Below the pieces are notes generated by a model. It was not told the DNA's origin. It saw nothing but the letters and a program-made list of their open reading frames with translations, and searched no databases. Positions 18,235 to 27,150 of a DNA stretch of 64,000 bases are shown here, one piece after another (the first letter of the stretch is position 1; each line of letters begins with the position of its first letter). The translations under genes were made by a program, and so were the position numbers. Origin of the DNA: an uncultured Pelagibacteraceae bacterium (GTDB lineage: Bacteria; Pseudomonadota; Alphaproteobacteria; Pelagibacterales; Pelagibacteraceae); NCBI GenBank assembly GCA_902629935.1, contig CACOSU010000003.1, forward strand, positions 62,001 to 126,000, read 5' to 3'.

Positions 18235-19241
18235 AATACTTTCCCCTTAAATATTCCCGAAGGTCGATAAATTAAAACAATTACAAGAATAGAGAATGAG
18301 ACTGCAAACTTGTAATCTGTGGACAGTAACTGAACTAAACTACTTGGTTCCATACTTTCTGGTAAAACATACATAAAAAATTTCTTATAGGCATAAGTGA
18401 GTAGTATTTCTGAAAAAGCAATTACATATCCACCTAAAAAAGCACCAAAAGGATTACCAATTCCTCCAACAATTGCAGCAGCAAAAATAGGAAGCATATT
18501 GTTAAAATAAGTAAATGGTTTAAAACTTTTATCTAAACCATACAAAGCTCCACCAATTGTAGCTAAAATACCAGCAATGACCCATGTAACTAAAACTATT
18601 TTTTTTGGATCAATACCTGATAGCAAAGCAAGGTCTTCATTATCAGAATAAGCTTTCATACTTTTTCCAGTTTTGGTTCTATTTAAGAACCAGAATAAAA
18701 GAGATACTAAAACTATTGTTACAAAAATAGTTATTACTTGCGTAGATTTTAATGCAAGACCTTCGTTTAATCCTGTTATCTCTTTGAATTCACGAGCTTT
18801 GATAATAAATTTTTCTCCGTCAAAAAATCTTCTATCAGCAGGTCCAATGACTATTCTTACTACAGCTTGCGTTACAAACATTACACCTATACTTACCATT
18901 GCAAATTGGACTGGAGGGCTCTTTTGGTATCTATAATATTTAAAGACAAATTTATCTATTAAAAGCATATAAAGAATCATAAAAATAATTCCAAATGGAA
19001 TAGCCAATAGAGCAGTCGGCAAAACACCCAAAGAGACACCTAAAGATTGAAAATACCATGTAAATAATATTGTTGCCATGGTACCAAAAGACATCATGTC
19101 ACCAGTTGCAAAATTAGCAAACCTTAAAATTCCATAAATGAGAGTAACAAAGATCGCACCTAGCGCTAACTGTGAACCATAGGTTAATGCTGGAATAAAA
19201 ATATAATTTAATAAAAGAATTATTGCATTTATAAAATCCAT
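18231..19241 (-). CDS. livH: branched-chain amino acid-type ABC permease (LivH)
   Basis: This 336-residue permease has the family motifs YGILRFANFATGDMMSFGTM near residue 35 and the coupling loop TKTGKSMKAYSDNEDLALLSGID near residue 190. GGIGNPFGAFLGGYVIAFSE follows near residue 260. It partners LivM and the LivG/LivF ATPases. It begins 1 bp after the livF stop and overlaps livM by 4 bp. The gene order livG-livF-livH-livM on one strand gives a complete import machine that probably works with the livK-like protein encoded at 13.6 kb. Confidence 0.93.
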   Translation of the reverse strand: MDFINAIILLLNYIFIPALTYGSQLALGAIFVTLIYGILRFANFATGDMMSFGTMATILFTWYFQSLGVSLGVLPTALLAIPFGIIFMILYMLLIDKFVFKYYRYQKSPPVQFAMVSIGVMFVTQAVVRIVIGPADRRFFDGEKFIIKAREFKEITGLNEGLALKSTQVITIFVTIVLVSLLFWFLNRTKTGKSMKAYSDNEDLALLSGIDPKKIVLVTWVIAGILATIGGALYGLDKSFKPFTYFNNMLPIFAAAIVGGIGNPFGAFLGGYVIAFSEILLTYAYKKFFMYVLPESMEPSSLVQLLSTDYKFAVSFSILVIVLIYRPSGIFKGKVL

Positions 19242-19242
19242 A

Positions 19243-19950
19243 TTAACCTCCCAAAAAAGAACTTCTTACTCTTGGATCGTCTAATAATTCTTTTCCACTT
19301 CCTGAATAACGATTTTCTCCAGTAACTAATACGTAACCTCTATCTGAAATGCTTAAGGCTTGTTTTGCATTTTGTTCTACCATTAAGATAGCAACGTTTG
19401 TTCTTTTTACTTTTACAATATGATCGAATAATTCATCCATAACGATTGGAGATACCCCAGCTGTTGGCTCATCTAACATTAATACAGTAGGCTTAATCAT
19501 TAATGCTCGACCTAACGCAACTTGTTGTCTTTGACCACCAGAAAGTTCACCAACCACCTGATTTCTTTTCTCTCTTAAAATTGGAAACAATTCATAAATT
19601 TCTTCAATTATATTTATTATTTCATCTTCAACAAGAAATGCACCCATTTCTAAATTTTCTTCAACAGTCATTCCTGCAAAAACATTTTTAGTCTGTGGCA
19701 CAAATGAAATGCCTTGTTTAACTCTATCTTGAGGAGATAAATTTGAAATATCCTTGCCATCAATCTTTACTGATCCAGATTTTAAATTAAGTAAACCCAA
19801 CATTGCTTTCATAGCAGTCGATTTGCCGGCACCATTAGGGCCTAGAATAGAAACTATTTCACCCTTATTTACATTTACAGAACAAGAACTAATGATATCG
19901 GGACCATTACCATAACCACCTGTCATTTCTATTCCCTCAAAATATGCCAT
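19243..19950 (-). CDS. livF: branched-chain amino acid-type ABC ATP-binding protein (LivF)
   Basis: This 235-residue ATPase shows Walker A GPNGAGKST (residues 38-46), the ABC signature ELSGGQRQQVALGRALM, Walker B VLMLDEPTAGVSP and the switch His region (VEQNAKQALSISDRGYVL) characteristic of LivF. It powers LivHM with LivG. Its start overlaps the livG stop by one base. Confidence 0.94.
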   Translation of the reverse strand: MAYFEGIEMTGGYGNGPDIISSCSVNVNKGEIVSILGPNGAGKSTAMKAMLGLLNLKSGSVKIDGKDISNLSPQDRVKQGISFVPQTKNVFAGMTVEENLEMGAFLVEDEIINIIEEIYELFPILREKRNQVVGELSGGQRQQVALGRALMIKPTVLMLDEPTAGVSPIVMDELFDHIVKVKRTNVAILMVEQNAKQALSISDRGYVLVTGENRYSGSGKELLDDPRVRSSFLGG

Positions 19951-20738
19951 TAGTTTGTATCCTTTAATTTTGATCCTCTGCCAAGATAACTTTCGATAAC
20001 TTTTTCATCTTTTTTTGCCTCTTCAACACTTCCTTCAAATAAAACTGATCCTTCAGCCATTACAATCACTGGATCACACAATCTACCAATAAAATCCATA
20101 TCATGTTCAATCATGCAAAAAGTATAACCTTTTTCTTTATTTAGCTTTTCTATTGCAGTTCCAAGATCTTTTAATAAAGTTCTGTTAACTCCAGCCCCTA
20201 CTTCGTCTAATAGTACTAATTTTGCATCAACCATCATGGTTCTTCCAAGTTCTAATAATTTCTTTTGTCCGCCTGAAAGATTTCCAGCAAGCTCATTTGA
20301 TAAGTGCCCTAGATTTAAAAATTCAACAACTTCTCTTGCTTTTTCTTTAACCACAGCTTCTTCTTGTGCAACTAAACTTGGTTTAAATAATGCTGTCATT
20401 ATTTTTTCCCCAGATTGATTTCCAGGAACCATCATTAAATTTTCTAAAACAGATAAGTTTGAAAACTCATGTGCAATTTGAAATGTTCTTAACAATCCTT
20501 TAGAAAATAATTCATATGATGGTACATCTGTAATGTTTTCATCATCAAAAATTACATTTCCACCTGATGATTTTAAGTTTCCAGCAATTAAATTAAATAA
20601 AGTTGTTTTTCCAGATCCATTTGGTCCAATGATACCAGTGATTGTTCCTCTTTTGACTTTTATTGAACAATCTGAAACTGCAGCCAAACCACCAAAATAT
20701 TTACTTAAATTATTAATCTCTAAAATATTTTTGGACAT
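19950..20738 (-). CDS. livG: branched-chain amino acid-type ABC ATP-binding protein (LivG)
   Basis: This 262-residue ATPase has Walker A GPNGSGKTT (residues 37-45), the LivG-typical LLRTFQIAHEFSNLSVLENLM segment, the signature NLSGGQKKLLELGRTMM and Walker B LVLLDEVGAGVN. The usual LDEP is LDEV here, a mild deviation that keeps the catalytic Glu. It starts 5 bp downstream of the P5C-reductase-like gene and overlaps livF by one base. Confidence 0.93.
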   Translation of the reverse strand: MSKNILEINNLSKYFGGLAAVSDCSIKVKRGTITGIIGPNGSGKTTLFNLIAGNLKSSGGNVIFDDENITDVPSYELFSKGLLRTFQIAHEFSNLSVLENLMMVPGNQSGEKIMTALFKPSLVAQEEAVVKEKAREVVEFLNLGHLSNELAGNLSGGQKKLLELGRTMMVDAKLVLLDEVGAGVNRTLLKDLGTAIEKLNKEKGYTFCMIEHDMDFIGRLCDPVIVMAEGSVLFEGSVEEAKKDEKVIESYLGRGSKLKDTN

Positions 20739-20743
20739 TTGAT

Positions 20744-21511
20744 CTATTTTTTTAGTCTTCTGTGAATACTATTTAAAGTTTTTTCTAAAGATTTATAAAA
20801 TCCAGCTCTAGTTAATTCTTTGACACCTTGTTCATTTAATCCTTTTGGGGTTTGAGAGTTTTTTACTAATTTTTTTAAATTTTCTTTTGAATTTATAACT
20901 GCATCTTGAGACAATGCTAAAAATAAAGAAGTAATATACTTTTGAGCACTGTTTCTTTTTACTCCTCTTTTTACAAGCCAATCAGTCATTACTCTTAAAA
21001 CCTCGTAAAAAGGTGCCATCATCCCTGAAGTTGACCAAAAATTAATAGAGGATTTTTCATTTTTAATTTCTACAGTTGTTCCTAAATTATTAAAAAAAGC
21101 TTTTACTTTTTGATCAGGAGGACAAATAGGCACAGGACCTTTTCTCAGTGAAATTGGGGGCAATGGTATTGCTCTAACAATTTTTGCTTTTACTTTGACC
21201 GCTTTTCTTAATTCAGATAAAGCTATTGTAGATATAAAGCTTACAATAGTTTGACTTGGTTTAAATTTAAGATCCTTTATAATTTTATTTCCAACATCTG
21301 GTGTAATTGCTAAAAAAACCCAATTAGATTTATCTATTAAATCTTGGTTGTTTTTAGCAATATCAATTTTCTTGAATTTTTTTTTTAAATTTTTGGAAAT
21401 TTTTTTATTTCTTGGAGAAAGAATTATTTTTTTAAATTTAATTGAGGAATTAAAAATGCCATTCACAACAGATGAAGTTATTTTTCCAACTCCAATAAAA
21501 CCTAAAATCAT
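20744..21511 (-). CDS. pyrroline-5-carboxylate reductase-like NADP oxidoreductase
   Basis: This 255-residue protein opens with a Rossmann nucleotide motif (LGFIGVGKITSSVVNGI, residues 3-19) and has the ProC/F420-type layout, including an RAIPLPPISLRKGP segment near residue 115 in place of the classical RxMPNxP loop. Canonical ProC makes proline from P5C. The divergent motif and its place at the head of a transporter operon suggest a related imine or keto reductase acting on an imported compound. Family membership is solid; calling it proC would be over-specific. Confidence 0.75.
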   Translation of the reverse strand: MILGFIGVGKITSSVVNGIFNSSIKFKKIILSPRNKKISKNLKKKFKKIDIAKNNQDLIDKSNWVFLAITPDVGNKIIKDLKFKPSQTIVSFISTIALSELRKAVKVKAKIVRAIPLPPISLRKGPVPICPPDQKVKAFFNNLGTTVEIKNEKSSINFWSTSGMMAPFYEVLRVMTDWLVKRGVKRNSAQKYITSLFLALSQDAVINSKENLKKLVKNSQTPKGLNEQGVKELTRAGFYKSLEKTLNSIHRRLKK

Positions 21512-21533
21512 GCAATTATTATATCAGCGTGTA

Positions 21534-21563
21534 AAAAAAAAGCCTCCATAAATGGAGGCTTTA
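21534..21563 (-). terminator. intrinsic terminator after the outer-membrane protein gene
   Basis: On the minus strand a 9-bp stem (AGCCUCCAU / AUGGAGGCU) with a 2-nt centre is followed by a U-run of about nine bases. It lies 26 bp past the stop of the gene at 21586-22242. Confidence 0.92.
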
Positions 21564-21585
21564 AATTTTTGAATTATTTTAAGTA

Positions 21586-22242
21586 TTAAAATGATTTAAC
21601 GATTGAAATTTTACCTATTCCTCCAATCATATCTTTCACTTTAATTACGTTTTTGTTTGTATTACCGTTATTTACTTCTACGTCACTATAATCAGATGCA
21701 GAGATTTCAGCTCTAATTGAAACACCTCCAGCAACTTCATGATTATAACCTAAGCCAACTGTATAACCACTTGTTGTGTCGTTACCATATGAATTACCTG
21801 AATTCATGTTTTCAATAGATGTAACATCTGCATGTACGTATCCTATTTTAAGATAAGTTCCACCTAGTGGTACGTTTATCTTAGCATATAATGTAGTCAG
21901 ATCCTCGATATGAGCCTCTACAGTGTTTTGGTTAGATTGATCCTCTTGTGAAATGTTTTGAGGAGTCTCAAGTGTTTGTGGAACGTAATCCACACCAATA
22001 GAAACTACATCAGAAAGTGCCATTTCAACGAAAATAGATCCAAACTCAGCTGTAAATGCACCGTACTCTTTTGTTGTTGTATCAATAGAAGATCCAGCTT
22101 CGTTAAAGTTTTCCTCAATACCAGTTGCAGCGAATGCACCGTAATTTCCAGAAATACCTATAGCGGGTCTCAGCTCCATGCTCATAGCACTAGTTGCTAA
22201 AAACATAAAAACTGAACTTATTGCAATAATTAATTTTTTCAT
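21586..22242 (-). CDS. outer-membrane beta-barrel protein
   Basis: This 218-residue protein has a signal peptide (residues 1-21, ending near SAMSM) followed by alternating short strands rich in aromatic, Gly and Thr residues, and it ends in a C-terminal Phe (KISIVKSF), the classical BAM recognition feature. It fits a small eight-to-ten-stranded porin-like barrel. It stands alone, with its own 200-bp upstream region and its own terminator, as expected for an abundant envelope protein. The transported solute, if any, is unknown. Confidence 0.75.
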   Translation of the reverse strand: MKKLIIAISSVFMFLATSAMSMELRPAIGISGNYGAFAATGIEENFNEAGSSIDTTTKEYGAFTAEFGSIFVEMALSDVVSIGVDYVPQTLETPQNISQEDQSNQNTVEAHIEDLTTLYAKINVPLGGTYLKIGYVHADVTSIENMNSGNSYGNDTTSGYTVGLGYNHEVAGGVSIRAEISASDYSDVEVNNGNTNKNVIKVKDMIGGIGKISIVKSF

Positions 22243-22363
22243 TTTTAAACCTATCTTAATTGTTTAGTTAACTATCGACATTTATAACGAATAAATTAAT
22301 GAAATGAACAAAAAATGATAACTTGTAAAATTTTAATTTAATTGTTGCAAATATATCACTAAA

Positions 22364-22373
22364 TTAGGCCTAA
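22364..22373. promoter_or_regulatory. short palindrome upstream of the outer-membrane protein gene
   Basis: The perfect 10-bp palindrome ttaggcctaa is a GC-containing island in the 204-bp spacer at 22243-22446, about 120 bp from the gene start. It could be an operator. Nothing else recognisable was seen in this spacer. Confidence 0.2.
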
Positions 22374-22446
22374 ATTTACTTGCTTTTATTCATTCTAGCT
22401 TTAATTGTATCTGATTTATAAAAACCTAACTAATATAAGGATAATT

Positions 22447-23349
22447 TTAAAAAACACCTCTGATTCTTAGTAATTCTCTACTTAATTCTTTATTTTCAAA
22501 AAAAGGCTTTCTTCCATGCAGCCAAAAATAATTATTTGCAACTACAGAGGAACCTACAGGAAGTTTAGTGATTATTTTGTTTTCACTCCCCTCAAGCGCA
22601 TCTGACAATCTTTGTAAAAAATTACCTTGCTTCATATTTTTTGGCTCAGGAAATTGATCTATATAAGAAATATTAGGTCTCATATTATCATCAAAGAAAA
22701 ATACTGGGTGCTCTACTTTATAATCTATATTTTTGCTTTTAGGGGAGCCCCAAACAAAGTTTTGTCTTCCAATTGGATCTTCTGCTAGATCCTTGCAATG
22801 CTCCCAATCGTCTAAATGAAGCATTACTGTCTCGCCACCTTTGACATTTTTCTCCTCTAATTTAGTCATTATTAACCAATCAGTAATTTCTTTCACGTAA
22901 GTTCCGTCTGTATGTAAATCCATATTTCTATATGCTTTTCTTAAATATGAGTCGCTTTTATCTTCATGCTTTATGTGAAATCTTGCATAATATTTTCCAG
23001 CCATGGAATCATAATTAGGCAAACCAATCAAATGTGCGACTGCAGTAGACAATTTAACTAAAAATTTATCATTTATTTTTGAAGAAATATTCTGTGGACC
23101 TATAATAAAGCAACCAGTTGATCTATCCCTAATTATTGAATTCATTAACTTACTTAGTTTATTTTCTGTTAAATCATCCAAACTTTTAGCAATGGTAAAT
23201 CTTGTAAACGGTTTTAGTTCTAATGCAGTTAAATCAAATTTATTAAAAGGGAAGATTAATTTATCAATAATCTCGTTTTCCAAACTTATTGTTATAATTC
23301 TATCAGATTTATTATGTTTATTTATTTTTATCCCTTTAATATTTTCCAT
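22447..23349 (-). CDS. glaH: glutarate 2-hydroxylase (CsiD/GlaH, Fe(II)/2-oxoglutarate dioxygenase)
   Basis: This 300-residue protein resembles E. coli CsiD/GlaH along its length: STAVAHLIGLPNYDSMAGKYYARF near residue 100, the iron-binding pair in DLHTDGTYV (His146, Asp148), LHLDDWEH near residue 180, YIDQF near residue 225, and the distal iron ligand in FWLHGRKPF (His278). ELLRIRG near the end supplies the 2-oxoglutarate Arg. The enzyme converts glutarate to L-2-hydroxyglutarate with O2 and 2-oxoglutarate. The usual partner oxidase LhgO is not in the window. It lies 40 bp after azlD on the same strand with no terminator between, so it may be the last gene of the transporter operon. Confidence 0.92.
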   Translation of the reverse strand: MENIKGIKINKHNKSDRIITISLENEIIDKLIFPFNKFDLTALELKPFTRFTIAKSLDDLTENKLSKLMNSIIRDRSTGCFIIGPQNISSKINDKFLVKLSTAVAHLIGLPNYDSMAGKYYARFHIKHEDKSDSYLRKAYRNMDLHTDGTYVKEITDWLIMTKLEEKNVKGGETVMLHLDDWEHCKDLAEDPIGRQNFVWGSPKSKNIDYKVEHPVFFFDDNMRPNISYIDQFPEPKNMKQGNFLQRLSDALEGSENKIITKLPVGSSVVANNYFWLHGRKPFFENKELSRELLRIRGVF

Positions 23350-23389
23350 TATAAATTTTAATTTATCTTTTTCTATAAATCAATTTTAA

Positions 23390-23713
23390 TTAAACGTAAT
23401 TAGTTATAACTGTCATACAAATAGCTGAGAAAATAGTTGGGTAAACGAAGTTTTTCTTGAAAATAAAAAATACAAATATAGATAATAAAACAACTACTAA
23501 TCTACTAGAATAGCTTGCGTCCATCAAAATGCCAGCAGGAAAAATTATGGTTCTTGCAATTAATGCTGCTAAAGTTGCATAAGCTAAACAGTTAAACCAT
23601 TTAAATAATTTCGATTTTTCCTTTATACCTTGAGATGTAATAGCACCTAAAAATCTTGATAAAAAAGTTGCTAAAGATGTAACTAAAATTGCATATACGA
23701 TATTAACTGACAT
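23390..23713 (-). CDS. azlD: AzlD-family branched-chain amino acid export subunit
   Basis: This 107-residue membrane protein has about four helices and the AzlD pattern (FLSRFLGAI near the start; LAYATLAALIARTIIFPAG in the middle). AzlD works with AzlC to export branched-chain amino acids or their analogues. It overlaps azlC by 11 bp. Confidence 0.87.
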   Translation of the reverse strand: MSVNIVYAILVTSLATFLSRFLGAITSQGIKEKSKLFKWFNCLAYATLAALIARTIIFPAGILMDASYSSRLVVVLLSIFVFFIFKKNFVYPTIFSAICMTVITNYV

Positions 23714-24407
23714 TATATTCTCCTAATAAATAAGCTACAGTTCCACCTATAATACCTGCTAGTAAAATAGACCATTCAGGTGATAATAAATAAATAATTG
23801 GACCTAAAATTAAGCCAAGCGCAACTGACAAAGTAATCTGAGTAGTTTTTGCGGCCCCAACCATCATGCATAGAAAGTAAACTGGATTAAGAATAGCTAA
23901 ACCCATCATCATATCTTTGTTTAAATATTCAGAAAAAGAAAATCCAATAAATGTACCGATCACAGATACACTGACTGTGGCGCTTCCTATTCCAATCCAA
24001 TAATCAATCCTATGTTGTTTTGGTATTTTTTTATAATTACTTTTCATTATTAACCACGCCGATACAGCAATAAAATGACATGAAAAGTAATATTTCCACT
24101 TAGGTTGACTTTTATGCATCATCAAAGGAAACAGAGATACGGCCATAGGATAGAGACGGGCGTTAACAAACCAAACAGCTAAAAAAATATTCAATAGTGA
24201 TGCTCCTATCAACATAGACTCAGCCATAACTAAAGAGCCAGGTAAAGCATAGGTTAAAACGGTAGAAAAGATACTTTCTTGAATATTAAAACCTAGGTTT
24301 TTAAAAAGAGCTCCAATTGCAATAAAGCAACAGGTAAGAGCAATTGCTGGACTATCATAAGCAAGGATAGACCTGTATCCTTTAAAATAATATTTTTTGC
24401 TGACCAT
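23703..24407 (-). CDS. azlC: AzlC-family branched-chain amino acid permease
   Basis: This 234-residue membrane protein matches AzlC, with DSPAIALTCCFIAIGALFKNLGF near residue 14 and the WFVNARLYPMAVSLFPLM segment near residue 78. It is the main exporter subunit paired with AzlD. Its start overlaps the livF stop of the upstream ABC importer by one base. An importer and an exporter therefore share one transcript, which could balance intracellular amino-acid pools. Confidence 0.88.
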   Translation of the reverse strand: MVSKKYYFKGYRSILAYDSPAIALTCCFIAIGALFKNLGFNIQESIFSTVLTYALPGSLVMAESMLIGASLLNIFLAVWFVNARLYPMAVSLFPLMMHKSQPKWKYYFSCHFIAVSAWLIMKSNYKKIPKQHRIDYWIGIGSATVSVSVIGTFIGFSFSEYLNKDMMMGLAILNPVYFLCMMVGAAKTTQITLSVALGLILGPIIYLLSPEWSILLAGIIGGTVAYLLGEYNVS

Positions 24408-25192
24408 TAACCACCAAGAAAGAGTCTTCCAACATCAGGGTTTTGAAGTAAATCGTCACCTTTTCCAGCTATTGCAGTTTGACCAGATACTAGAACGTAT
24501 CCAATATCAGCAAACTCTAAACCTTTTTTTGCATTTTGCTCTACAAGTATAATTGTTTTTTTTTCACTCTCCTGAAGATCTCTCAATATTTCAAAAACCA
24601 TTTCAATATATCTTGGTTCAAGTCCTATTGATGGTTCATCTACTAAAAGTATTGAAGGCTTCATTACTAAGGCTCTTGAAATTTCTAATAGTCTCCTTTC
24701 TCCACCTGACAAAACCTTCGCAGGTTGGTTTCGTCTATTTCTTAACCTTTCGTATTTTTCAAAAATTCTTTCAGCCTCTTCATAAGACTCATCTGTTTTT
24801 TCTTTAATGTATCCTCCCATTAACAAATTTTCTTCCACCGTCATATCTGGAAATACTGAATTATCCTGCAAAATATAAGCTATACCAACAGACTTTAATT
24901 TTTCAGCAGGTGTAAGATTTGTAATTTCTTTTCCTTCAAGTTCAATTCGACCAGAAAAAATATTTGTAAAACCATATATTGAGTGAAGAATAGTAGACTT
25001 TCCAGCGCCATTTGGACCAATCAAACATAATGATTGAGCTTTATTTACGAATAAATCAAAATTATGCAGAATTTCCATTTTACCATAACCTGCATTTAAA
25101 TTTTTAATTGTTAAATGAATTTCGTTAGGAGATAACTTTTTTAAATCATCTGCAGTTGGAGCCTTACCTAAAACTTCATATTGATTTGACAT
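24407..25192 (-). CDS. livF: branched-chain amino acid-type ABC ATP-binding protein (LivF, second system)
   Basis: This 261-residue ATPase has Walker A GPNGAGKST (about residues 57-65), the signature VLSGGERRLLEISRALV, Walker B ILLVDEPSIGLEP and the LivF-type VEQNAKKGLEFADIGYVL switch region. An N-terminal extension of about 25 residues precedes the core. It overlaps livG by one base and azlC by one base. Confidence 0.93.
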   Translation of the reverse strand: MSNQYEVLGKAPTADDLKKLSPNEIHLTIKNLNAGYGKMEILHNFDLFVNKAQSLCLIGPNGAGKSTILHSIYGFTNIFSGRIELEGKEITNLTPAEKLKSVGIAYILQDNSVFPDMTVEENLLMGGYIKEKTDESYEEAERIFEKYERLRNRRNQPAKVLSGGERRLLEISRALVMKPSILLVDEPSIGLEPRYIEMVFEILRDLQESEKKTIILVEQNAKKGLEFADIGYVLVSGQTAIAGKGDDLLQNPDVGRLFLGG

Positions 25193-25932
25193 TACTGTGC
25201 TCCTAAATAGGCGTCGATTACACGCTTATCATTTTTAATTTCCTCAGGTGTTCCATTTGCTAACATTTTACCATGAGCTAAACAGAATATATTTTCTGCT
25301 AATTGCATAATTACTCTCATATTATGCTCTATTACTAAAAGAGTAATCCCAAATTCTTTATTTACCTTAATAAGCCTATCAATAATTCCATTAATTAATG
25401 TCGGATTAATACCTGCAGTGGGCTCATCTAATAAAAGCATTTCGGGTTCATTCATTAAAGCCATTGCTAGTTCTAATAACTTTTGTTGGCCAAACGAAAG
25501 ATCGCCGGCTCTTAGTTTTCTTTTTTGATATAATCCAACAAAGTTTAATAAATTCTCAGCTTTTTCTGTTAATTCTTGGGGAATTTTTGAGAAAATCTTC
25601 ATTAAATTTGCATCACTACCTTTGTGGCTGATAAGCATATTTTCAATGCAATTTAATTTTCCATAAATTCTAGTTTGCTGGAATGTTCTTAATAGACCTA
25701 ATTTTGCAATAACAGGCACTGGCAATTCTGAAACTTCTTTACCATTAAATTTAATAGACCCTTGATCAATTGGATAAGTTCCTACAATGGAGTTAAATAA
25801 AGTTGTTTTGCCTGACCCATTTGGGCCAATTAAACCAACTATCTTGCCTTTTTCAACATTCATAGAAATATCAACATTAGCTTTAACGCCACCAAATGAT
25901 TTACTTACATTATTAACTTCTAAAATACTCAT
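25192..25932 (-). CDS. livG: branched-chain amino acid-type ABC ATP-binding protein (LivG, second system)
   Basis: This 246-residue ATPase has Walker A GPNGSGKTT (residues 36-44), the LLRTFQQTRIYGKLNCIENM segment typical of LivG, the signature DLSFGQQKLLELAMALM (Phe in place of the second position Gly) and Walker B MLLLDEPTAGIN. It starts inside the 3' end of livM with a 4-bp overlap and ends overlapping livF by one base. Confidence 0.93.
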   Translation of the reverse strand: MSILEVNNVSKSFGGVKANVDISMNVEKGKIVGLIGPNGSGKTTLFNSIVGTYPIDQGSIKFNGKEVSELPVPVIAKLGLLRTFQQTRIYGKLNCIENMLISHKGSDANLMKIFSKIPQELTEKAENLLNFVGLYQKRKLRAGDLSFGQQKLLELAMALMNEPEMLLLDEPTAGINPTLINGIIDRLIKVNKEFGITLLVIEHNMRVIMQLAENIFCLAHGKMLANGTPEEIKNDKRVIDAYLGAQ

Positions 25933-26981
25933 TTAAGCTCTACCTGTGCCTTACGATCTTTTTCATCAACTACCTCGCCGAACCGCTCTGGATATTTTTC
26001 CCTCAACCATCCCATAATTCCTTCTGGGAAATAAATTACGATTACTACAATTAATACTCCTAAAGCAACGTACTGCCATCCTAAGAAGAAAGTCCAAAAA
26101 CCTTCTTTAAAAATATGAAATACAGTTGCTCCAATAATTGGACCCCAAAGTGTACCTTTACCACCCAATATTGCCATTAACACCATGAAGACTCCCATCT
26201 CTCTACCATCAAATGCAACATCAGTAGAGTCAATGTATCCAACTAATCCCCCCATTATTCCACCAGCTAATCCACAGAAGAAAGCTGAGATCATCCATCC
26301 AATGATTTTATATTTCATTGTTTCAATTCCCATAGCTTCGGCTTTATCTTCATTATCTCTGATAGCATTAAGTATTAACTTAAATCTAGTAGTGTAAATT
26401 CCTTTAACAGTTATGAAGGTTAGAACTAAAACAAAAAAACTTAGAAAATAAAAAAATTCACCTCTTGAATCTAAACTACCAACTTCGGGAAATGGTGGTG
26501 TTGTGAAACCTTGTCCGGCTCCAATGATTTCAATTCCACCGGAAATTTCACCTGCTGCAACTCCCAACCCTAATGTACAAATTGCAAAATAATGCCCTCG
26601 AAGTCCTAGAATGGAGTAACCAATTAAACCTGCTACAATGGTTGGTACAACTGCTGCTACTATAAGCCCAACAGCCATCCCTTGAAAAAATTGAGCAGGA
26701 GTATGTACGAATGTTTTCTCACCACCACTTTCAGTCCACTCAGCTAGTGGGAAAAACATCCCAACTTGTACGGAGGCACATAAATACATTCCAAGACCAT
26801 AAAAGAGAATATTTCCAAATGAATTATATCCCATTTCACCACCTTGAATATTCCAAGTAGTTGCAAGAACAATCAATACACACAGTATTGATAACTGAAC
26901 TTTAAAAGCAGGAAACAAGAATGGAGCAGCTAAACCAAAAATTAATATACCAGAATATAAAATTAAATTATTCTTTTTCAT
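25929..26981 (-). CDS. livM: branched-chain amino acid-type ABC permease (LivM, second system)
   Basis: This 350-residue permease shows GGEMGYNSFGNILFYGLGMYL near residue 47, LGLRGHYFAICTLGLGVAAGE near residue 127, the coupling loop ILNAIRDNEDKAEAMGIE near residue 205, and GGKGTLWGPIIGATVF near residue 270. It has the ordinary LivM length, unlike the longer copy at 16.9 kb. Its start overlaps the end of a 60-codon gene by 14 bp. Confidence 0.93.
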   Translation of the reverse strand: MKKNNLILYSGILIFGLAAPFLFPAFKVQLSILCVLIVLATTWNIQGGEMGYNSFGNILFYGLGMYLCASVQVGMFFPLAEWTESGGEKTFVHTPAQFFQGMAVGLIVAAVVPTIVAGLIGYSILGLRGHYFAICTLGLGVAAGEISGGIEIIGAGQGFTTPPFPEVGSLDSRGEFFYFLSFFVLVLTFITVKGIYTTRFKLILNAIRDNEDKAEAMGIETMKYKIIGWMISAFFCGLAGGIMGGLVGYIDSTDVAFDGREMGVFMVLMAILGGKGTLWGPIIGATVFHIFKEGFWTFFLGWQYVALGVLIVVIVIYFPEGIMGWLREKYPERFGEVVDEKDRKAQVELK

Positions 26982-27150
26982 ATAAACTATTTATTTTATT
27001 TCTAAATTTTTGATTAACTGTAAAGTAATGTCCATTCTCTTCGTGTATACTTAATCCCTCTAAGTGATACTCGTCTAAGTGTTTTTTAAATTTTTTAATA
27101 TCAACCTTTATTTTATTTCCAGTATCGTCTGTAATTTCAACTTTTTTCAT
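26968..27150 (-). CDS. small conserved-looking protein between livH and livM
   Basis: This 60-residue, charged, soluble protein (MKKVEITDDTGNKIKVDIKK start, KFRNKINSLYEKE end) fills the gap between livH and livM. It overlaps livH by 4 bp (ATGA-type) and livM by 14 bp, so it is probably translated. There is no signal peptide or membrane segment, and I recognise no family. The position suggests an accessory or regulatory role for this transporter, or translational coupling of the two permeases. Confidence 0.7.
   Translation of the reverse strand: MKKVEITDDTGNKIKVDIKKFKKHLDEYHLEGLSIHEENGHYFTVNQKFRNKINSLYEKE

Noticed and set aside
22243-22446. Small RNA or gene in the spacer upstream of the outer-membrane protein
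   Set aside because: No convincing frame, promoter pair or stable fold was visible apart from one short palindrome.
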